A stretch of 64,000 nucleotides of DNA, from positions 331,451 through 395,450 of the forward strand of contig CP097968.1 of NCBI GenBank assembly GCA_023703555.1, read 5' to 3'. This document shows positions 38,653 through 48,084 of this stretch, piece after piece. The position numbers and the translations under genes are program-made. The notes under the pieces are model-generated. The model searched no databases. It saw nothing but the letters and a program-made list of their open reading frames with translations, and was not told where the DNA came from. Origin of the DNA: SAR86 cluster bacterium (GTDB taxonomy: Bacteria > Pseudomonadota > Gammaproteobacteria > Magnimaribacterales > TMED112). Every line of letters starts with the position of its first letter. Within the stretch, counting starts at the first letter, position 1.

Positions 38653-39322
38653 TATCAGGACCCCTTTTTTTAATTGAATATTGGCTGTAAGTATTTCCTT
38701 TAATGACTTTTGTAAAAATTATTTTTTCATGATCCAATCTAATTTTTTTTATTTCTTCATTTTGCAGGTCTTTAAAAATATATAAAGATTTATTTTTTTT
38801 ACTTAAAAAATTATATCTTGCTATAAGTTCCTGACCTGTATAACAGCCTTTATCAAACGAAATATATTTTTTTGGATCATATCCAATTTCAAAATAACGT
38901 AATTTTGCTGAGTCTTCACCATCAATGTCATAATCAAAGCTGAGAAGTTTCTCTAGATCCCAATCCTCTTGGGGAAGCCCACCAATTTTTTTCCCTAAAT
39001 TGATGTTAAAGCAACCCTTGTTTTCTATGCCATGCACCCCAATTTCAGCGACTGACAGACCACACTTATAAAACTTAACAAATCTTTCTAGGTGGTTTTG
39101 CAAGAATTTAATTGTCGAAGTCTTTGTTACTATAATTAAATCTTTCTCGTTAAAGATTGTAGCTTTTGCAATAACAAAACCTTTTTCATCGCAAAAAAGA
39201 GTTTCTTTTTTTTTAAAATCTACCAGTAAGTTTGACGTAGCTTGCCCCTGTAGAAACTGAACACTTCTTTCTCCAGATACATGAAGAGCGCTATAATTGG
39301 TTAGGGAGTAATGTTTTTCCAT
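38621..39322 (-). CDS. ygfZ: Folate-binding YgfZ/GcvT-like iron-sulfur maturation protein
   Basis: YgfZ is a tetrahydrofolate-dependent protein that helps maintain certain Fe-S enzymes. The signature KGCYTGQEL with its conserved cysteine, and LFCDEKGFVIAKATIF near the N-terminus, identify it. The ATG at 39322 gives the start MEKHYSLTNYSALHVSG and 233 residues. The frame stays open upstream to 39376, but that would run antisense through sdhE. With this choice the two divergent start codons share CATG. E. coli YgfZ has 326 residues, so this is a short form. Confidence 0.85.
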   Translation of the reverse strand: MEKHYSLTNYSALHVSGERSVQFLQGQATSNLLVDFKKKETLFCDEKGFVIAKATIFNEKDLIIVTKTSTIKFLQNHLERFVKFYKCGLSVAEIGVHGIENKGCFNINLGKKIGGLPQEDWDLEKLLSFDYDIDGEDSAKLRYFEIGYDPKKYISFDKGCYTGQELIARYNFLSKKNKSLYIFKDLQNEEIKKIRLDHEKIIFTKVIKGNTYSQYSIKKRGPDIKSLNLAANQ

Positions 39323-39551
39323 GGATAAAGAGCTGCTCATAAAGAAACTACATTTTAAATCAAGAAGAGGTTTCAAGGAAACTTCAGATATTATTAAGAA
39401 CTTTTTAAAAAATATTTACGATATGGATTTAAACGCATTAAATGAACTTGAAAAACTCCTTAATCTAGATGAGCAAGAGATTTATGACCTTCTAATTTTA
39501 GATAAAGAGAGATTCAGAGAGGAATTTTCAAATTTAAAAAATTTTTCTTAA
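39321..39551 (+). CDS. sdhE: FAD assembly factor SdhE (YgfY)
   Basis: SdhE promotes covalent flavinylation of succinate dehydrogenase and fumarate reductase. The small protein (76 residues) has the RGxxE motif (R16, G17, E20, in SRRGFKETS) and the usual acidic helical remainder ending LLILDKERFREEF. E. coli also has sdhE next to ygfZ in divergent order. The start codon overlaps that of ygfZ on the opposite strand, leaving no room for separate promoters. Confidence 0.88.
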   Translation: MDKELLIKKLHFKSRRGFKETSDIIKNFLKNIYDMDLNALNELEKLLNLDEQEIYDLLILDKERFREEFSNLKNFS

Positions 39552-39554
39552 GCT

Positions 39555-39582
39555 GGAACTTTTTTATATACAATTAATCAAA
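39555..39582 (+). promoter_or_regulatory. Consensus sigma-E promoter of rpoE
   Basis: GGAACTT (39555-39561), 16 bases, then TCAAA (39578-39582): an exact match to the E. coli RpoE consensus. It lies directly before rpoE, which fits the known autoregulation of this sigma factor. The expected start point, five to seven bases after TCAAA, coincides with the rpoE ATG at 39588. Confidence 0.9.
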
Positions 39583-39587
39583 GCATT

Positions 39588-40127
39588 ATGAAAAAAGATA
39601 ACGTATCAGAACTAGTAGAATTATCAAAAAAAGGCGATGATACTGCTTTTGAATTGTTATTTACCTCTTTCAAATCTCGACTTCATAATTCACTCTTTAA
39701 GATCTTAAGAAATTTCCATGAGACAGAAGATATAGTCCAGCAAGCATTTATAAGAGCCTGGGAAAAAATTGATACATTTAAAGGAGACTCACACTTTTTT
39801 ACTTGGCTTTATAGAATTGGCTTTAATCTGGCAATTAGTAAAATTAATAGAAATAAAGAGGACCAGATTGATGAAGGATTTGAACAGACATTAAAATCTA
39901 GCAGCAACGTTCATATAGATGCAGAAAAAAATGAACTTTATAAGAAAGTTGAGGGTCTAATTCGTTTGCTACCTGAAGAACAGAGAACAGCTTATATTTT
40001 ATGTGAAATTGACTCCAAAAATTATGATGAAATTTCAATCATTACGAGCGTACCGGTTGGAACAGTCAGATCAAGAATTTTCAGAGCTAGGAAATTTTTG
40101 TTGGATGGCTTAAAGGAACAAATATGA
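39588..40127 (+). CDS. rpoE: Envelope-stress sigma factor RpoE (sigma-24)
   Basis: ECF sigma factor for outer-membrane stress genes. Region 2 is at residues 22-90 (EDIVQQAFIRAWEKIDTFKGDSHFFTWLYRI) and region 4 at about 125-177 (LPEEQRTAYILCEIDSKNYDEIS, VPVGTVRSRIFRAR). 179 residues, against 191 in E. coli. No ribosome-binding site is present; a perfect sigma-E promoter is placed so that the mRNA begins at the ATG. The stop overlaps the anti-sigma gene by four bases (ATGA), which should keep sigma and anti-sigma in step. Confidence 0.96.
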   Translation: MKKDNVSELVELSKKGDDTAFELLFTSFKSRLHNSLFKILRNFHETEDIVQQAFIRAWEKIDTFKGDSHFFTWLYRIGFNLAISKINRNKEDQIDEGFEQTLKSSSNVHIDAEKNELYKKVEGLIRLLPEEQRTAYILCEIDSKNYDEISIITSVPVGTVRSRIFRARKFLLDGLKEQI

Positions 40128-40861
40128 ATATTAATGATTACTATTTAAGACAGCTATCTTCTTTTATAGATGGTGAGCTCAGTCAAAAAGAAACAAGGGA
40201 TTTGATTAATAAAATGAAGGAAAACCAGAATATTAAAGAAACTTATTTTCAAATGATTGCTCTTAAGGAGGATGCTGCAAAACTCAAAAGTCTTGGTATA
40301 AAGAAAAGACTTTTTGATTTCTCTTTCTCAAATCTACTGAGGTTTCTTGCTAATAAAGTTGTTATGCCCATAAGTATTTTTTCCGTTGGTGTGGTATTAA
40401 GCTATGGAATTATTTCAACCTCTTTATCTGACGACAGAAGAGAAAACGAGACTACAACTCTAATTAATGATGCTATTTCCTCGTCAGAGGCAAGAGAAAC
40501 ACTCGAAATGGCACAAAATGAAGAAATAATAAATTATGCCTCAATGCATTATTCAGACACAAACCAAACAGGTGTGAATATTTTGCCTGTTCAATACTCT
40601 CCTAGATGGGTTCCCACAGGATATCAAACTGCTAGAAATTCAAGAAATAAATTCATAAACACTACAAACAGAAAAGGTTTTTCGATCTATATTTCAAATC
40701 CGGAAAGTAGTCGTCTTCCAGATGGCGTTTACATGAAAGAAAACTTTGTTCTCATCAAAAAAACACACATCAATAAAAGCGCAAGACGCACTTTGACTGT
40801 TTTTGGTGATATTGATGTTGAATCTGCCCAAAAGGTCCTTAACTCTATTGAAGTAAATTAA
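40124..40861 (+). CDS. Hybrid anti-sigma-E protein: RseA-like with fused RseB/MucB C-terminal domain
   Basis: Residues 1-60 form a small helical domain with the RseA/MucA-type opening (LRQLSSFIDGELSQKET), expected to hold RpoE at the membrane. One membrane segment lies at about 79-98. The periplasmic part ends in residues about 160-243 with the RseB/MucB C-terminal pattern: RWVPTGY, then a SerA-free beta region, RRTLTVFGDIDVESAQKVLNSIE, corresponding to the FSVFV-TVVGE-TAKRIAESI end of RseB. The N-terminal LolA-like lipid-binding domain of RseB is missing, and no separate rseB follows. The call is from motifs and position between rpoE and degP. Confidence 0.78.
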   Translation: MNINDYYLRQLSSFIDGELSQKETRDLINKMKENQNIKETYFQMIALKEDAAKLKSLGIKKRLFDFSFSNLLRFLANKVVMPISIFSVGVVLSYGIISTSLSDDRRENETTTLINDAISSSEARETLEMAQNEEIINYASMHYSDTNQTGVNILPVQYSPRWVPTGYQTARNSRNKFINTTNRKGFSIYISNPESSRLPDGVYMKENFVLIKKTHINKSARRTLTVFGDIDVESAQKVLNSIEVN

Positions 40862-40869
40862 CTTATAAT

Positions 40870-42258
40870 ATGCACAATTTTTTAATTACACTATTAACAA
40901 TTTCCTTCACATTATTTTCACATCAATTAGATTTCAGTGAACTGGTAAAAAAACAAACAAATTCAGTTGTTAATATCGAAGCCACTAGGATTATATCTTC
41001 TTCTCGACAATCATTTGGATCGTTCCCAGAGGAGCTTTTCAGAGAGTTTGGACTTCCTATGCCAGATTATAATGAACCTAGAGGTCAACAGAGAGAGGCA
41101 GTAAGCACTGGTTCTGGTTTTGTTTTTGAAAATGAAGGATATGTAGTTACGAATTTTCATGTGGTGCAAGATGCTGTAGAAGTAGTTGTGAAATTTCATG
41201 ACCGGCAAGAGTTTCGAGCTGAAATAATTGGGCTTGACGAATTGTCGGATATTGCACTTTTAAAAATAAAAAGATCAGATCTTAGTCCAGTATCAGTAGG
41301 GAATTCAGATTTAGTTGAACAAGGGGATGGAGTTATTGCTATAGGATCTCCTTACAACTATGATTTTTCTGTTACTTTCGGAATTATTAGTGCCACGGGT
41401 AGGGGAATTAATTCAGGAAGGGGTATTGGTGACTACGTGCCTTATCTTCAAACAGATGCTGCGGTGAACAGAGGGAACTCTGGTGGACCACTTTTCAATA
41501 CAAATGGAGAGGTTATTGGGATAAACAGTCAAATTTACTCTAGATCGGGAGGTAATGAAGGACTTGCCTTTGCTATTCCTATGAATTTTGCTGTTGAGGT
41601 AATTGATCAACTCAAAAGCGATGGTAGGGTATCAAGAGGTTATCTTGGAGTTCAAGGTGGAGAAGTTTCAAGTGACCTTGCAAAAGCTCTAGGTATGAAA
41701 AAACCTGTTGGAGCTCATATTAGATCAGTTTTGGATGGAGGTGCTGCAGATAAAAGTGGCATTCTTCCGGGAGATGTTATCCTTGCAATTGATGATGATG
41801 AGGTTGTATATTTTAAAGATCTCCAGCATACTATTGGCCGTACAAAGCCGAATACTGAAGTAGTTGCTCAGCTATTTAGGGAGGGCTCCCTTCTTTACCT
41901 TGATGTTACGGTAGGAGAATTGCCAGTTGAAGAAACTCAAGTTGACACCTCAATTAAAGAGCAGGAATCAGCTTTTCCATTAGGTTTGCGCTTGGAAGAG
42001 CTTGAAACAGGTGAACAAAAAAGAGATATCTCTCAGGGAGGATTGAGAGTTACGCAAGTTTTTCCAAACTCTCCAGCATTCGGACAAATTTTCAGAGGCG
42101 ATGTGATAAATAAAATTGTGTTTAAACAAACAACTTTTAATCTCAAAACTGTTGGAGACTTCACAGATGCCATAAATTCTTTTAATACAGGCGATATAAT
42201 TCTTATAATTGGTACTCGAGAGGGAGCCAATATATTTGAGCCTGTAGAAATTGAGTAA
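40870..42258 (+). CDS. degP: Periplasmic serine protease, DegP/DegQ/MucD type
   Basis: HtrA-family protease and chaperone of the periplasm. Signal peptide in residues 1-18 ([17 protein letters not shown]). The catalytic triad is H97 (TNFHVV), D127 (SDIALL) and S204 (GNSGGP). Two PDZ domains follow (GYLGVQGG and later [13 protein letters not shown]). 462 residues, like MucD. It lies behind rpoE and the anti-sigma gene, as mucD does in Pseudomonas. No ribosome-binding site is evident. degP and mucD cannot be told apart with certainty. Confidence 0.92.
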   Translation: MHNFLITLLTISFTLFSHQLDFSELVKKQTNSVVNIEATRIISSSRQSFGSFPEELFREFGLPMPDYNEPRGQQREAVSTGSGFVFENEGYVVTNFHVVQDAVEVVVKFHDRQEFRAEIIGLDELSDIALLKIKRSDLSPVSVGNSDLVEQGDGVIAIGSPYNYDFSVTFGIISATGRGINSGRGIGDYVPYLQTDAAVNRGNSGGPLFNTNGEVIGINSQIYSRSGGNEGLAFAIPMNFAVEVIDQLKSDGRVSRGYLGVQGGEVSSDLAKALGMKKPVGAHIRSVLDGGAADKSGILPGDVILAIDDDEVVYFKDLQHTIGRTKPNTEVVAQLFREGSLLYLDVTVGELPVEETQVDTSIKEQESAFPLGLRLEELETGEQKRDISQGGLRVTQVFPNSPAFGQIFRGDVINKIVFKQTTFNLKTVGDFTDAINSFNTGDIILIIGTREGANIFEPVEIE

Positions 42259-44041
42259 TATAAGAAACTTTTCAATAATCGCGCATATCGACCACGGTAA
42301 ATCAACTCTTTCTGATAGGTTAATAGAAGAATGTGGTGGATTAGCTAAACGTGAAATGAAATCACAAGTCCTTGATACACTCGAACTTGAGCGTGAGAGA
42401 GGCATTACAATAAAAGCACAATCAGTTGCATTAAGACATAACTTCGAGGGCAACGATTGTTTATTTAATCTTATTGATACTCCAGGGCATGTTGATTTTG
42501 CATATGAGGTTTCGAGATCACTCGCAGCTTGTGAGGGTGCATTATTGGTTGTTGATGGCTCTCAGGGTGTAGAGGCTCAAACACTTTCAACGTGCTACAA
42601 AGCAATTGATCTTGGTCTAGAGGTTATTCCAGTTATAAATAAAATTGATCTTGATCAAGCTGAACCAGAGAGAGTAAAAAATGAGATCGAAGAGATTATT
42701 GGGATTGATGCAAAAGATGCCATTGAAGTTAGCGCAAAGGATGGGACTGGAATTAAAAGCCTTATCAAGGAGATAATCAATAAAATTCCTGCCCCCAAAA
42801 ATAGTGCCAACCAAAAGCTTAAGGCCTTAATAGTTGACTCATGGTACGATAACTTTCTTGGAGTGATTTCATTGGTCCGAGTTTTTAGCGGATCATTAAA
42901 AGTCGGAGATAAATTTATAGTTAAATCAACTGGGTTATCATTTAATGTTGAATCTTTGGGTATTTTTACACCTAAAAAAGTGAATAAATCAGAGATTGTA
43001 TCTGGTGAGGTTGGCTTTCTAGTTGCTAATGTTAAAGACCTTAAATCAGTACCAGTTGGTGATACAATTATCTCATATAAGGCACCAGAAACACCTGCTT
43101 TAGAGGGTTTTAAAAAAGCAAATCCTCAAGTATTTGCCTCGTTTTTTCCTGTAGATTCAAATGAATATCAGTCATTTAGAGAAGCACTATTAAAATTAAA
43201 TCTAAATGACTCATCTTTAGTATTTGAGCCTGAGAATTCGGAAATATTGGGAAGTGGCTTTAGGTGTGGGTTTTTAGGTACTCTTCATATGGAAGTAGTA
43301 AAAGAACGCCTTGAGCGTGAATATAATCTTAGTCTAATAACTACTGCGCCAAGTGTTGGGTATAAGATTTTAAAGACCAATGGAGAAGAGGTTTCAATAT
43401 CATCTCCTTCTGAACTTCCTACAAGAAACGAGGTTGCAGAAATTAAAGAACCAATTATCAGATCTACAATCTTGTGTCCTGACAAGTACGTAGGAGATGT
43501 TATGGAGTTGGCAATGTCAAAAAGAGGGGTACAAAAAGATTTGCAGTATCTTGGTGGACAAGTTTCACTAATATTTGAAATGCCTCTCTCAGAAATCGTT
43601 GTAGATTTTTTTGATTTATTGAAATCAAAAAGCCAGGGATATGCATCAGTTGATTTTTCATTTTTAAAATTTTCAAAAAGCGAACTAGTTAAAATCGATG
43701 TAGTCATAAATGGACTGATGGTAGATTCTTTGTCCACAATAACGCACAGAAGTTTTATTGAAAGAAGGGGCAGGGAAATGGCAAAACGCCTGAAAGAAGT
43801 TATACCCAGACAAATGTTTGAAATCCCAATTCAAGTAATGGTTGGAAGCAAGATCATTGCAAGAGAAAGTGTAAGGGCGTTCAGAAAAAACGTTACAGCA
43901 AAATTGTACGGAGGGGATGTAACAAGGAAAAAAAAGTTACTTGAAAAGCAAAAGGCTGGTAAGAAAAAAATGAAACAAATTGGTAAGGTTGCTCTCCCTC
44001 AAGAAGCGTTTATGTCTTTTTTGTCAACTGAGAGGAAATAA
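42251..44041 (+). CDS. lepA: Elongation factor 4 (LepA)
   Basis: Ribosomal GTPase thought to back-translocate or assist initiation. G motifs are AHIDHGKST (G1), DTPGH (G3) and NKID (G4), followed by EF-G-like domains and the LepA-specific C-terminus ([37 protein letters not shown]). TTG start at 42251 gives [16 protein letters not shown], in line with E. coli. 596 residues. It overlaps degP by eight bases and lepB by one (TAATG). Confidence 0.97.
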   Translation: MSNIRNFSIIAHIDHGKSTLSDRLIEECGGLAKREMKSQVLDTLELERERGITIKAQSVALRHNFEGNDCLFNLIDTPGHVDFAYEVSRSLAACEGALLVVDGSQGVEAQTLSTCYKAIDLGLEVIPVINKIDLDQAEPERVKNEIEEIIGIDAKDAIEVSAKDGTGIKSLIKEIINKIPAPKNSANQKLKALIVDSWYDNFLGVISLVRVFSGSLKVGDKFIVKSTGLSFNVESLGIFTPKKVNKSEIVSGEVGFLVANVKDLKSVPVGDTIISYKAPETPALEGFKKANPQVFASFFPVDSNEYQSFREALLKLNLNDSSLVFEPENSEILGSGFRCGFLGTLHMEVVKERLEREYNLSLITTAPSVGYKILKTNGEEVSISSPSELPTRNEVAEIKEPIIRSTILCPDKYVGDVMELAMSKRGVQKDLQYLGGQVSLIFEMPLSEIVVDFFDLLKSKSQGYASVDFSFLKFSKSELVKIDVVINGLMVDSLSTITHRSFIERRGREMAKRLKEVIPRQMFEIPIQVMVGSKIIARESVRAFRKNVTAKLYGGDVTRKKKLLEKQKAGKKKMKQIGKVALPQEAFMSFLSTERK

Positions 44042-44946
44042 TGGAAAGACTTCTAGCCTTAATTTCACCATTTGCTTCACTACCAATTTTTTTGGCTTTA
44101 AATGCAATTATTTGCCTGATATCTATTTATTGGGTATTTGCAAACGTAAAATATGAAAAAAATCCAAAATATCACAAAACAATACAGGCAATTGGATTGG
44201 TGGTATCTTTGTTTGTCATTGCAATACTTTGGATTAAGCAATGGAATATTGGAGATCTTCTGGCATTTTACGTGTTATTTGCATCAATAATTTTCATAGC
44301 CTCACTTTTTTTAAATAATAAATTGGTAAGGAAAGAGTCAAGGGGCTGGTTCTTGAGTATAGTGCTTGTATTTCTAATTAGAGGGTATTTTTACGAACCT
44401 TGGCAAATTCCATCAGGATCTATGAAACCAAATATGGAAATTGGAGATTTTGTTTTGGTAAATAGGTATAAGTATGGATTGGAGGTCCCTTTTACAGGTC
44501 GCACTAAGATTTTTTCAGCCCCTCCTGAAATTGGAGAAGTAGTAGTCTTTTATCCACCACACAAACCGAATGTTCCTTTTGTGAAAAGGGTTATAGCAAA
44601 AGGAGGGGATGAGGTTTCATACGTAAACAAAAGGTTTTTTATTAATGGAGAAGAGATATTAAAAAACTTCCTTTCTGATGGTGAGCTAGGAGAAAAAATA
44701 TTCTATGAAGAATTAAATGGAAAAAGATATGTTGTGAGAAATCTTGATAGACCCGCTCGAAACAAAACTTGGAGGGTGCCAGAGGGGATGTTTTTTGTTG
44801 TTGGAGATAATAGAGATAACTCAAGCGATAGCAGATCTTGGGGGTTTATCTCTGAGGATGATATTTGGGGAAGGGCAGACTTCATTTGGCTCTCATGGGA
44901 AAGCGGTGAATTTCCATCGATTTCTAGAGCAGGAGAAATTAAGTAA
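44041..44946 (+). CDS. lepB: Signal peptidase I
   Basis: Inner-membrane protease that removes signal peptides of Sec and Tat substrates. About four N-terminal hydrophobic segments precede the catalytic domain with Ser127 (PSGSMKPNM) and general base Lys182 (PFVKRVIAKGGD), plus the family end GDNRDNSSDSRSWGF. 301 residues. lepA-lepB is conserved, but the rnc gene (RNase III) that usually follows is missing and era begins eight bases later. Confidence 0.96.
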   Translation: MERLLALISPFASLPIFLALNAIICLISIYWVFANVKYEKNPKYHKTIQAIGLVVSLFVIAILWIKQWNIGDLLAFYVLFASIIFIASLFLNNKLVRKESRGWFLSIVLVFLIRGYFYEPWQIPSGSMKPNMEIGDFVLVNRYKYGLEVPFTGRTKIFSAPPEIGEVVVFYPPHKPNVPFVKRVIAKGGDEVSYVNKRFFINGEEILKNFLSDGELGEKIFYEELNGKRYVVRNLDRPARNKTWRVPEGMFFVVGDNRDNSSDSRSWGFISEDDIWGRADFIWLSWESGEFPSISRAGEIK

Positions 44947-44953
44947 ATTTTTC

Positions 44954-45838
44954 ATGAAAAAATGCGGTTTAATTAGCATCATAGGAAAAACAAATGTTGG
45001 AAAATCAACTTTTCTGAATAATTTTATTGGAAAAAAAATTTCAATAACCTCAAAAACAGTTCAAACAACTCGGTCAAATATTTTTGCAGTTGAAACAAGA
45101 GGACAAAATCAAATGGTTTTTATTGATACTCCCGGTGTGCACGGGAACATTAACAAAACTGTTAACAGATATTTAAGAAAAAAAACACTAGAAAATCTGG
45201 ATGATATTGATGTAATTATTTTTATGATCAGTGGATCAATGTTTACTCAGGTCGACCAAAAAGCTCTTAATTTAATTAAAAGATCAAAAGCAAAGAAGTT
45301 ATTTGTAATGAACAAGATTGATCTTGTCAAAAATAAAGGGGATTTATTCCAGTTTGTTGATGATTTTAAACACAAAGACGTATTTGAGGCTTTTCTGCCA
45401 ATATCAGCAGAACAGATTGATGGATTTCAAGCTGTTGAAGAGGAAATAATCAAAGTTCTGCCTAATTCTGATTTTCTTTTTCCAGAGGAAGGCTATAAAT
45501 TTCAAACTATAAATTTTGAGATTACAGAAATTATTAGAGAGAAAGTTATAAGAAATTTAGGGGACGAATTACCTCATGAAACAGCAGTACATGTTGAGAG
45601 GATAGATCACAAAAAAGACATTGTGGAAATTGAAGCTGAAATTTTTGTCTCTAAAGAGGGCCAAAAGAAGATTGTCATTGGTAGCAATGGAGAAAAAATT
45701 AAAATAATTGGAACTTCTGCTAGGAGGGAGTTAGAGCAAAAATTCGCTTCAAAAGTTTTTCTTAAGCTATGGTGTAAAGTGAAAAAAAAATGGATAGATA
45801 ACCAAGATTACTTAGAAAGTCTAGGTATTAAAAATTGA
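44954..45838 (+). CDS. era: GTPase Era
   Basis: Essential 30S assembly GTPase that binds 16S rRNA 3' end. G domain: GKTNVGKST, DTPGVHG, NKIDLV; C-terminal KH domain with VIGSNGEKIKIIG. The ATG at 44954 gives MKKCGLISIIGKTNVGKST and 294 residues. A longer reading from 44744 would overlap lepB by 200 bases and is rejected. Overlaps recO by four bases (TTGA). Confidence 0.96.
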   Translation: MKKCGLISIIGKTNVGKSTFLNNFIGKKISITSKTVQTTRSNIFAVETRGQNQMVFIDTPGVHGNINKTVNRYLRKKTLENLDDIDVIIFMISGSMFTQVDQKALNLIKRSKAKKLFVMNKIDLVKNKGDLFQFVDDFKHKDVFEAFLPISAEQIDGFQAVEEEIIKVLPNSDFLFPEEGYKFQTINFEITEIIREKVIRNLGDELPHETAVHVERIDHKKDIVEIEAEIFVSKEGQKKIVIGSNGEKIKIIGTSARRELEQKFASKVFLKLWCKVKKKWIDNQDYLESLGIKN

Positions 45839-46509
45839 AGAATACACAAGACGCTTTTGTTATTCATGCTCGAGCATATAAAGAAACAAGCCTACTTCTA
45901 AATATCTTTACTAGAAATGATGGGCTTATTAACGCAATTGCTAAAGGCGCAAAACGTAAAAAATCCAAATTTTCGGGGTATCTTGAACCCTTTCAGCTTA
46001 TTGAGATTTCTTACTTGGGAAAATCAGACTTGAAAACATTAATAGCTGCTGAACCGAAGGAAGTATTTCAAGAATTTCTAAGCAAGGAAAATTTATTTTC
46101 CGCATTTTATGTCAATGAACTAATTAACTGTCTTTTTAAAAAAGGTACCGCATCGAAGGAATATTTTGATTTGTATGATAACTGCATTAAAAAACTTAAA
46201 TTTAAAAATAATGTTGAAGAAATATTAAGAAATTTTGAGCTCGACACTTTGATAGAGATGGGCTACGAAATCAATTTTATATCAGATTGCAGAAGCGGTT
46301 TAGAAATTACCATAGACAAAAAGTATGATTATCAACCAGAGTCTGGTTTCTATGAATCGGCTAAAGGAATACATGGAAATACCATAAAGAAAATGGCAGA
46401 TAGAAATTTCGATAGAGCAACACTTGATGCGTGCAAAGTTGTGACCAGGAAGACCATAGAGTATTATTTTCAGGAACTAAATGTAAACAGTCGGCTTTTT
46501 TTTAAATGA
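45835..46509 (+). CDS. recO: DNA repair protein RecO
   Basis: RecO helps load RecA onto SSB-covered DNA in the RecFOR path. N-terminal OB fold: QDAFVIHARAYKETSLLLNIFTRNDGLINAIAKGAKR; the C-terminal helical region includes FELDTLIEMGYEINF. 224 residues, normal. The TTG start overlaps the era stop. The next gene is acpS; pdxJ is absent from its common position between them. Confidence 0.92.
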   Translation: MKNTQDAFVIHARAYKETSLLLNIFTRNDGLINAIAKGAKRKKSKFSGYLEPFQLIEISYLGKSDLKTLIAAEPKEVFQEFLSKENLFSAFYVNELINCLFKKGTASKEYFDLYDNCIKKLKFKNNVEEILRNFELDTLIEMGYEINFISDCRSGLEITIDKKYDYQPESGFYESAKGIHGNTIKKMADRNFDRATLDACKVVTRKTIEYYFQELNVNSRLFFK

Positions 46510-46868
46510 TTATAGGTATAGGCACGGATTTTATCGATTTAAAGCGTGTTAAACGATTATTAGATAAATATCAGAATAATTTTGCGAAAAAAATTCTATC
46601 AAAATCAGAGATGAGATTATTTAAGGATAAGACTTACCATCAAAAAATCAGCTTCCTAGCATCTTCATTTAGTGCTAAGGAGTCATTTGTGAAAGCGTTA
46701 GGAACAGGATTTTGTGGAATTTACCCTAAAGATATTTCACTACATAAGGATAAAAAAGGGAAACCATTTCTTAAGTCTGAAGTACTTAAAGTGAGACAGC
46801 TTTTTCATCATCTATCCATAACAAATACAAAAAAATATACACTATCAGTGGTTGTGCTTGAAAAATGA
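46506..46868 (+). CDS. acpS: Holo-[acyl-carrier-protein] synthase
   Basis: Transfers 4'-phosphopantetheine from CoA to ACP. It begins MIIGIGTDFIDLKRV with the Mg-binding Asp (D8), and has FSAKESFVKALGTGF with the catalytic Glu. 120 residues, typical. Overlaps recO and adk by four bases each. Its ACP target (acpP) is about 6 kb downstream. Confidence 0.95.
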   Translation: MIIGIGTDFIDLKRVKRLLDKYQNNFAKKILSKSEMRLFKDKTYHQKISFLASSFSAKESFVKALGTGFCGIYPKDISLHKDKKGKPFLKSEVLKVRQLFHHLSITNTKKYTLSVVVLEK

Positions 46869-47497
46869 AAATCATACTGCTGGGAATGCCTGGTTCTGGT
46901 AAAGGCACTCAATCTGAAATACTTAAACAAAAATTCTCCATCGCCAATATTTCAACTGGAGCTATTTTAAGACAGGCCAGTAGAGAACAAGGAAAACAAG
47001 CAGAACTAATTAGATCATTTATTGATAAGGGGCAATTAGTACCAGATAAAATTATTATTCAAATGCTTGTAAATAGAATTCACCAAAAGGATTGTTCTAA
47101 AGGATATATTCTTGACGGCTTTCCAAGAAATTTAGCACAGGGTGAATCCCTAGATAATACAGGAATTAAGGTTGATTTCGTAATTTACTTAGAAATATCT
47201 GAACAGGCAATAATATCTAGAATGGCCGGAAGAAGAATACACCCAGCATCTGGGAGAAGTTATCATTTGCAACATAATCCTCCTCAAAAAGATGGTCTTG
47301 ATGATATAAGTGGAGAACCACTTATCCAAAGGGATGACGATACTCCAGAAGTAATAAAGAAAAGAGTTGCAAGTTTTAACAAGGAAACAAGACCACTTTT
47401 AGAATTTTATAAAACTAAAAAGGTTAAATTCGTGGAGGTAGACGCCTCAAAGGAACTAAATGATGTAAGCTGTTCAATCTTAGGGCAAATAAATTGA
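46865..47497 (+). CDS. adk: Adenylate kinase
   Basis: Balances ATP, ADP and AMP. P-loop GMPGSGKGTQ at residues 7-16, AMP site STGAILRQ, DGFPRN, and a long LID domain (AGRRIHPASGRSYHLQHNPP) of the zinc-free gammaproteobacterial form. 210 residues. ATGA overlap with acpS; TTGA overlap with tsaB. Confidence 0.96.
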   Translation: MKIILLGMPGSGKGTQSEILKQKFSIANISTGAILRQASREQGKQAELIRSFIDKGQLVPDKIIIQMLVNRIHQKDCSKGYILDGFPRNLAQGESLDNTGIKVDFVIYLEISEQAIISRMAGRRIHPASGRSYHLQHNPPQKDGLDDISGEPLIQRDDDTPEVIKKRVASFNKETRPLLEFYKTKKVKFVEVDASKELNDVSCSILGQIN

Positions 47498-48084
47498 ACT
47501 TTTTATCAATTGACTTAACCCAAAAGGATCATTTTTTATCAATAATTTATGAAGGCAAAAACCTTGATTTAAAATTCAATAATCCCTCAAGACAGAATAG
47601 CAATAATTGGGATACAAAGATCGACAGAATCCTTGAAGAGTTCAAAGGTTTTGATTTTAAAAAGTTAGATTTTAATTTTTATGCTGCAGGGCCTGGCTCA
47701 TATACAGGCGCTAGATTAGCTTTTACTTTCTTAGATACGCTTAAATACATACATTCTATTCCTTTCGTTGGCTTCTCAAATCTTTTAATAATGCAAAGGT
47801 TGTACCCCAGGTGCATCCCTGTAATTCAGGGTACAAGAAAGGATTTCTTTTTCAGATACAATGATGAGGATCTTTACACTACAGATAAACAATATTTATC
47901 AAGTTTGGGAGATAACTTTAGCACCCTTGAGAACCAGCATTTATTTTCTCAATCAGAAAAAATATCTTTAGAAAGAGTTGCTAAAGAAATGTTAGAGTTG
48001 GGAGCACGAGAAAATGGCTTTAAAGCCGGGAATATTTTTCCAAATTATATAAAACCTCTGGAATATAAAAAGATCCATGAATGA
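47494..48084 (+). CDS. tsaB: tRNA threonylcarbamoyladenosine synthesis protein TsaB
   Basis: TsaB partners TsaD and TsaE to make t6A37 in tRNAs reading ANN codons. It has the N-terminal ASKHA fold (MNFLSIDLTQKDHFLSIIY) and the signature AAGPGSYTGARLAFTFLDTLKY, like GPGSFTGLRIG in TsaB. 196 residues, shorter than E. coli TsaB (231). TTG start at 47494 overlaps the adk stop. Confidence 0.9.
   Translation: MNFLSIDLTQKDHFLSIIYEGKNLDLKFNNPSRQNSNNWDTKIDRILEEFKGFDFKKLDFNFYAAGPGSYTGARLAFTFLDTLKYIHSIPFVGFSNLLIMQRLYPRCIPVIQGTRKDFFFRYNDEDLYTTDKQYLSSLGDNFSTLENQHLFSQSEKISLERVAKEMLELGARENGFKAGNIFPNYIKPLEYKKIHE

Noticed and set aside
44744-45838. A longer era with a 70-residue N-terminal extension
   Set aside because: The extension is the lepB coding strand in another frame; the Era motif begins right after ATG 44954.
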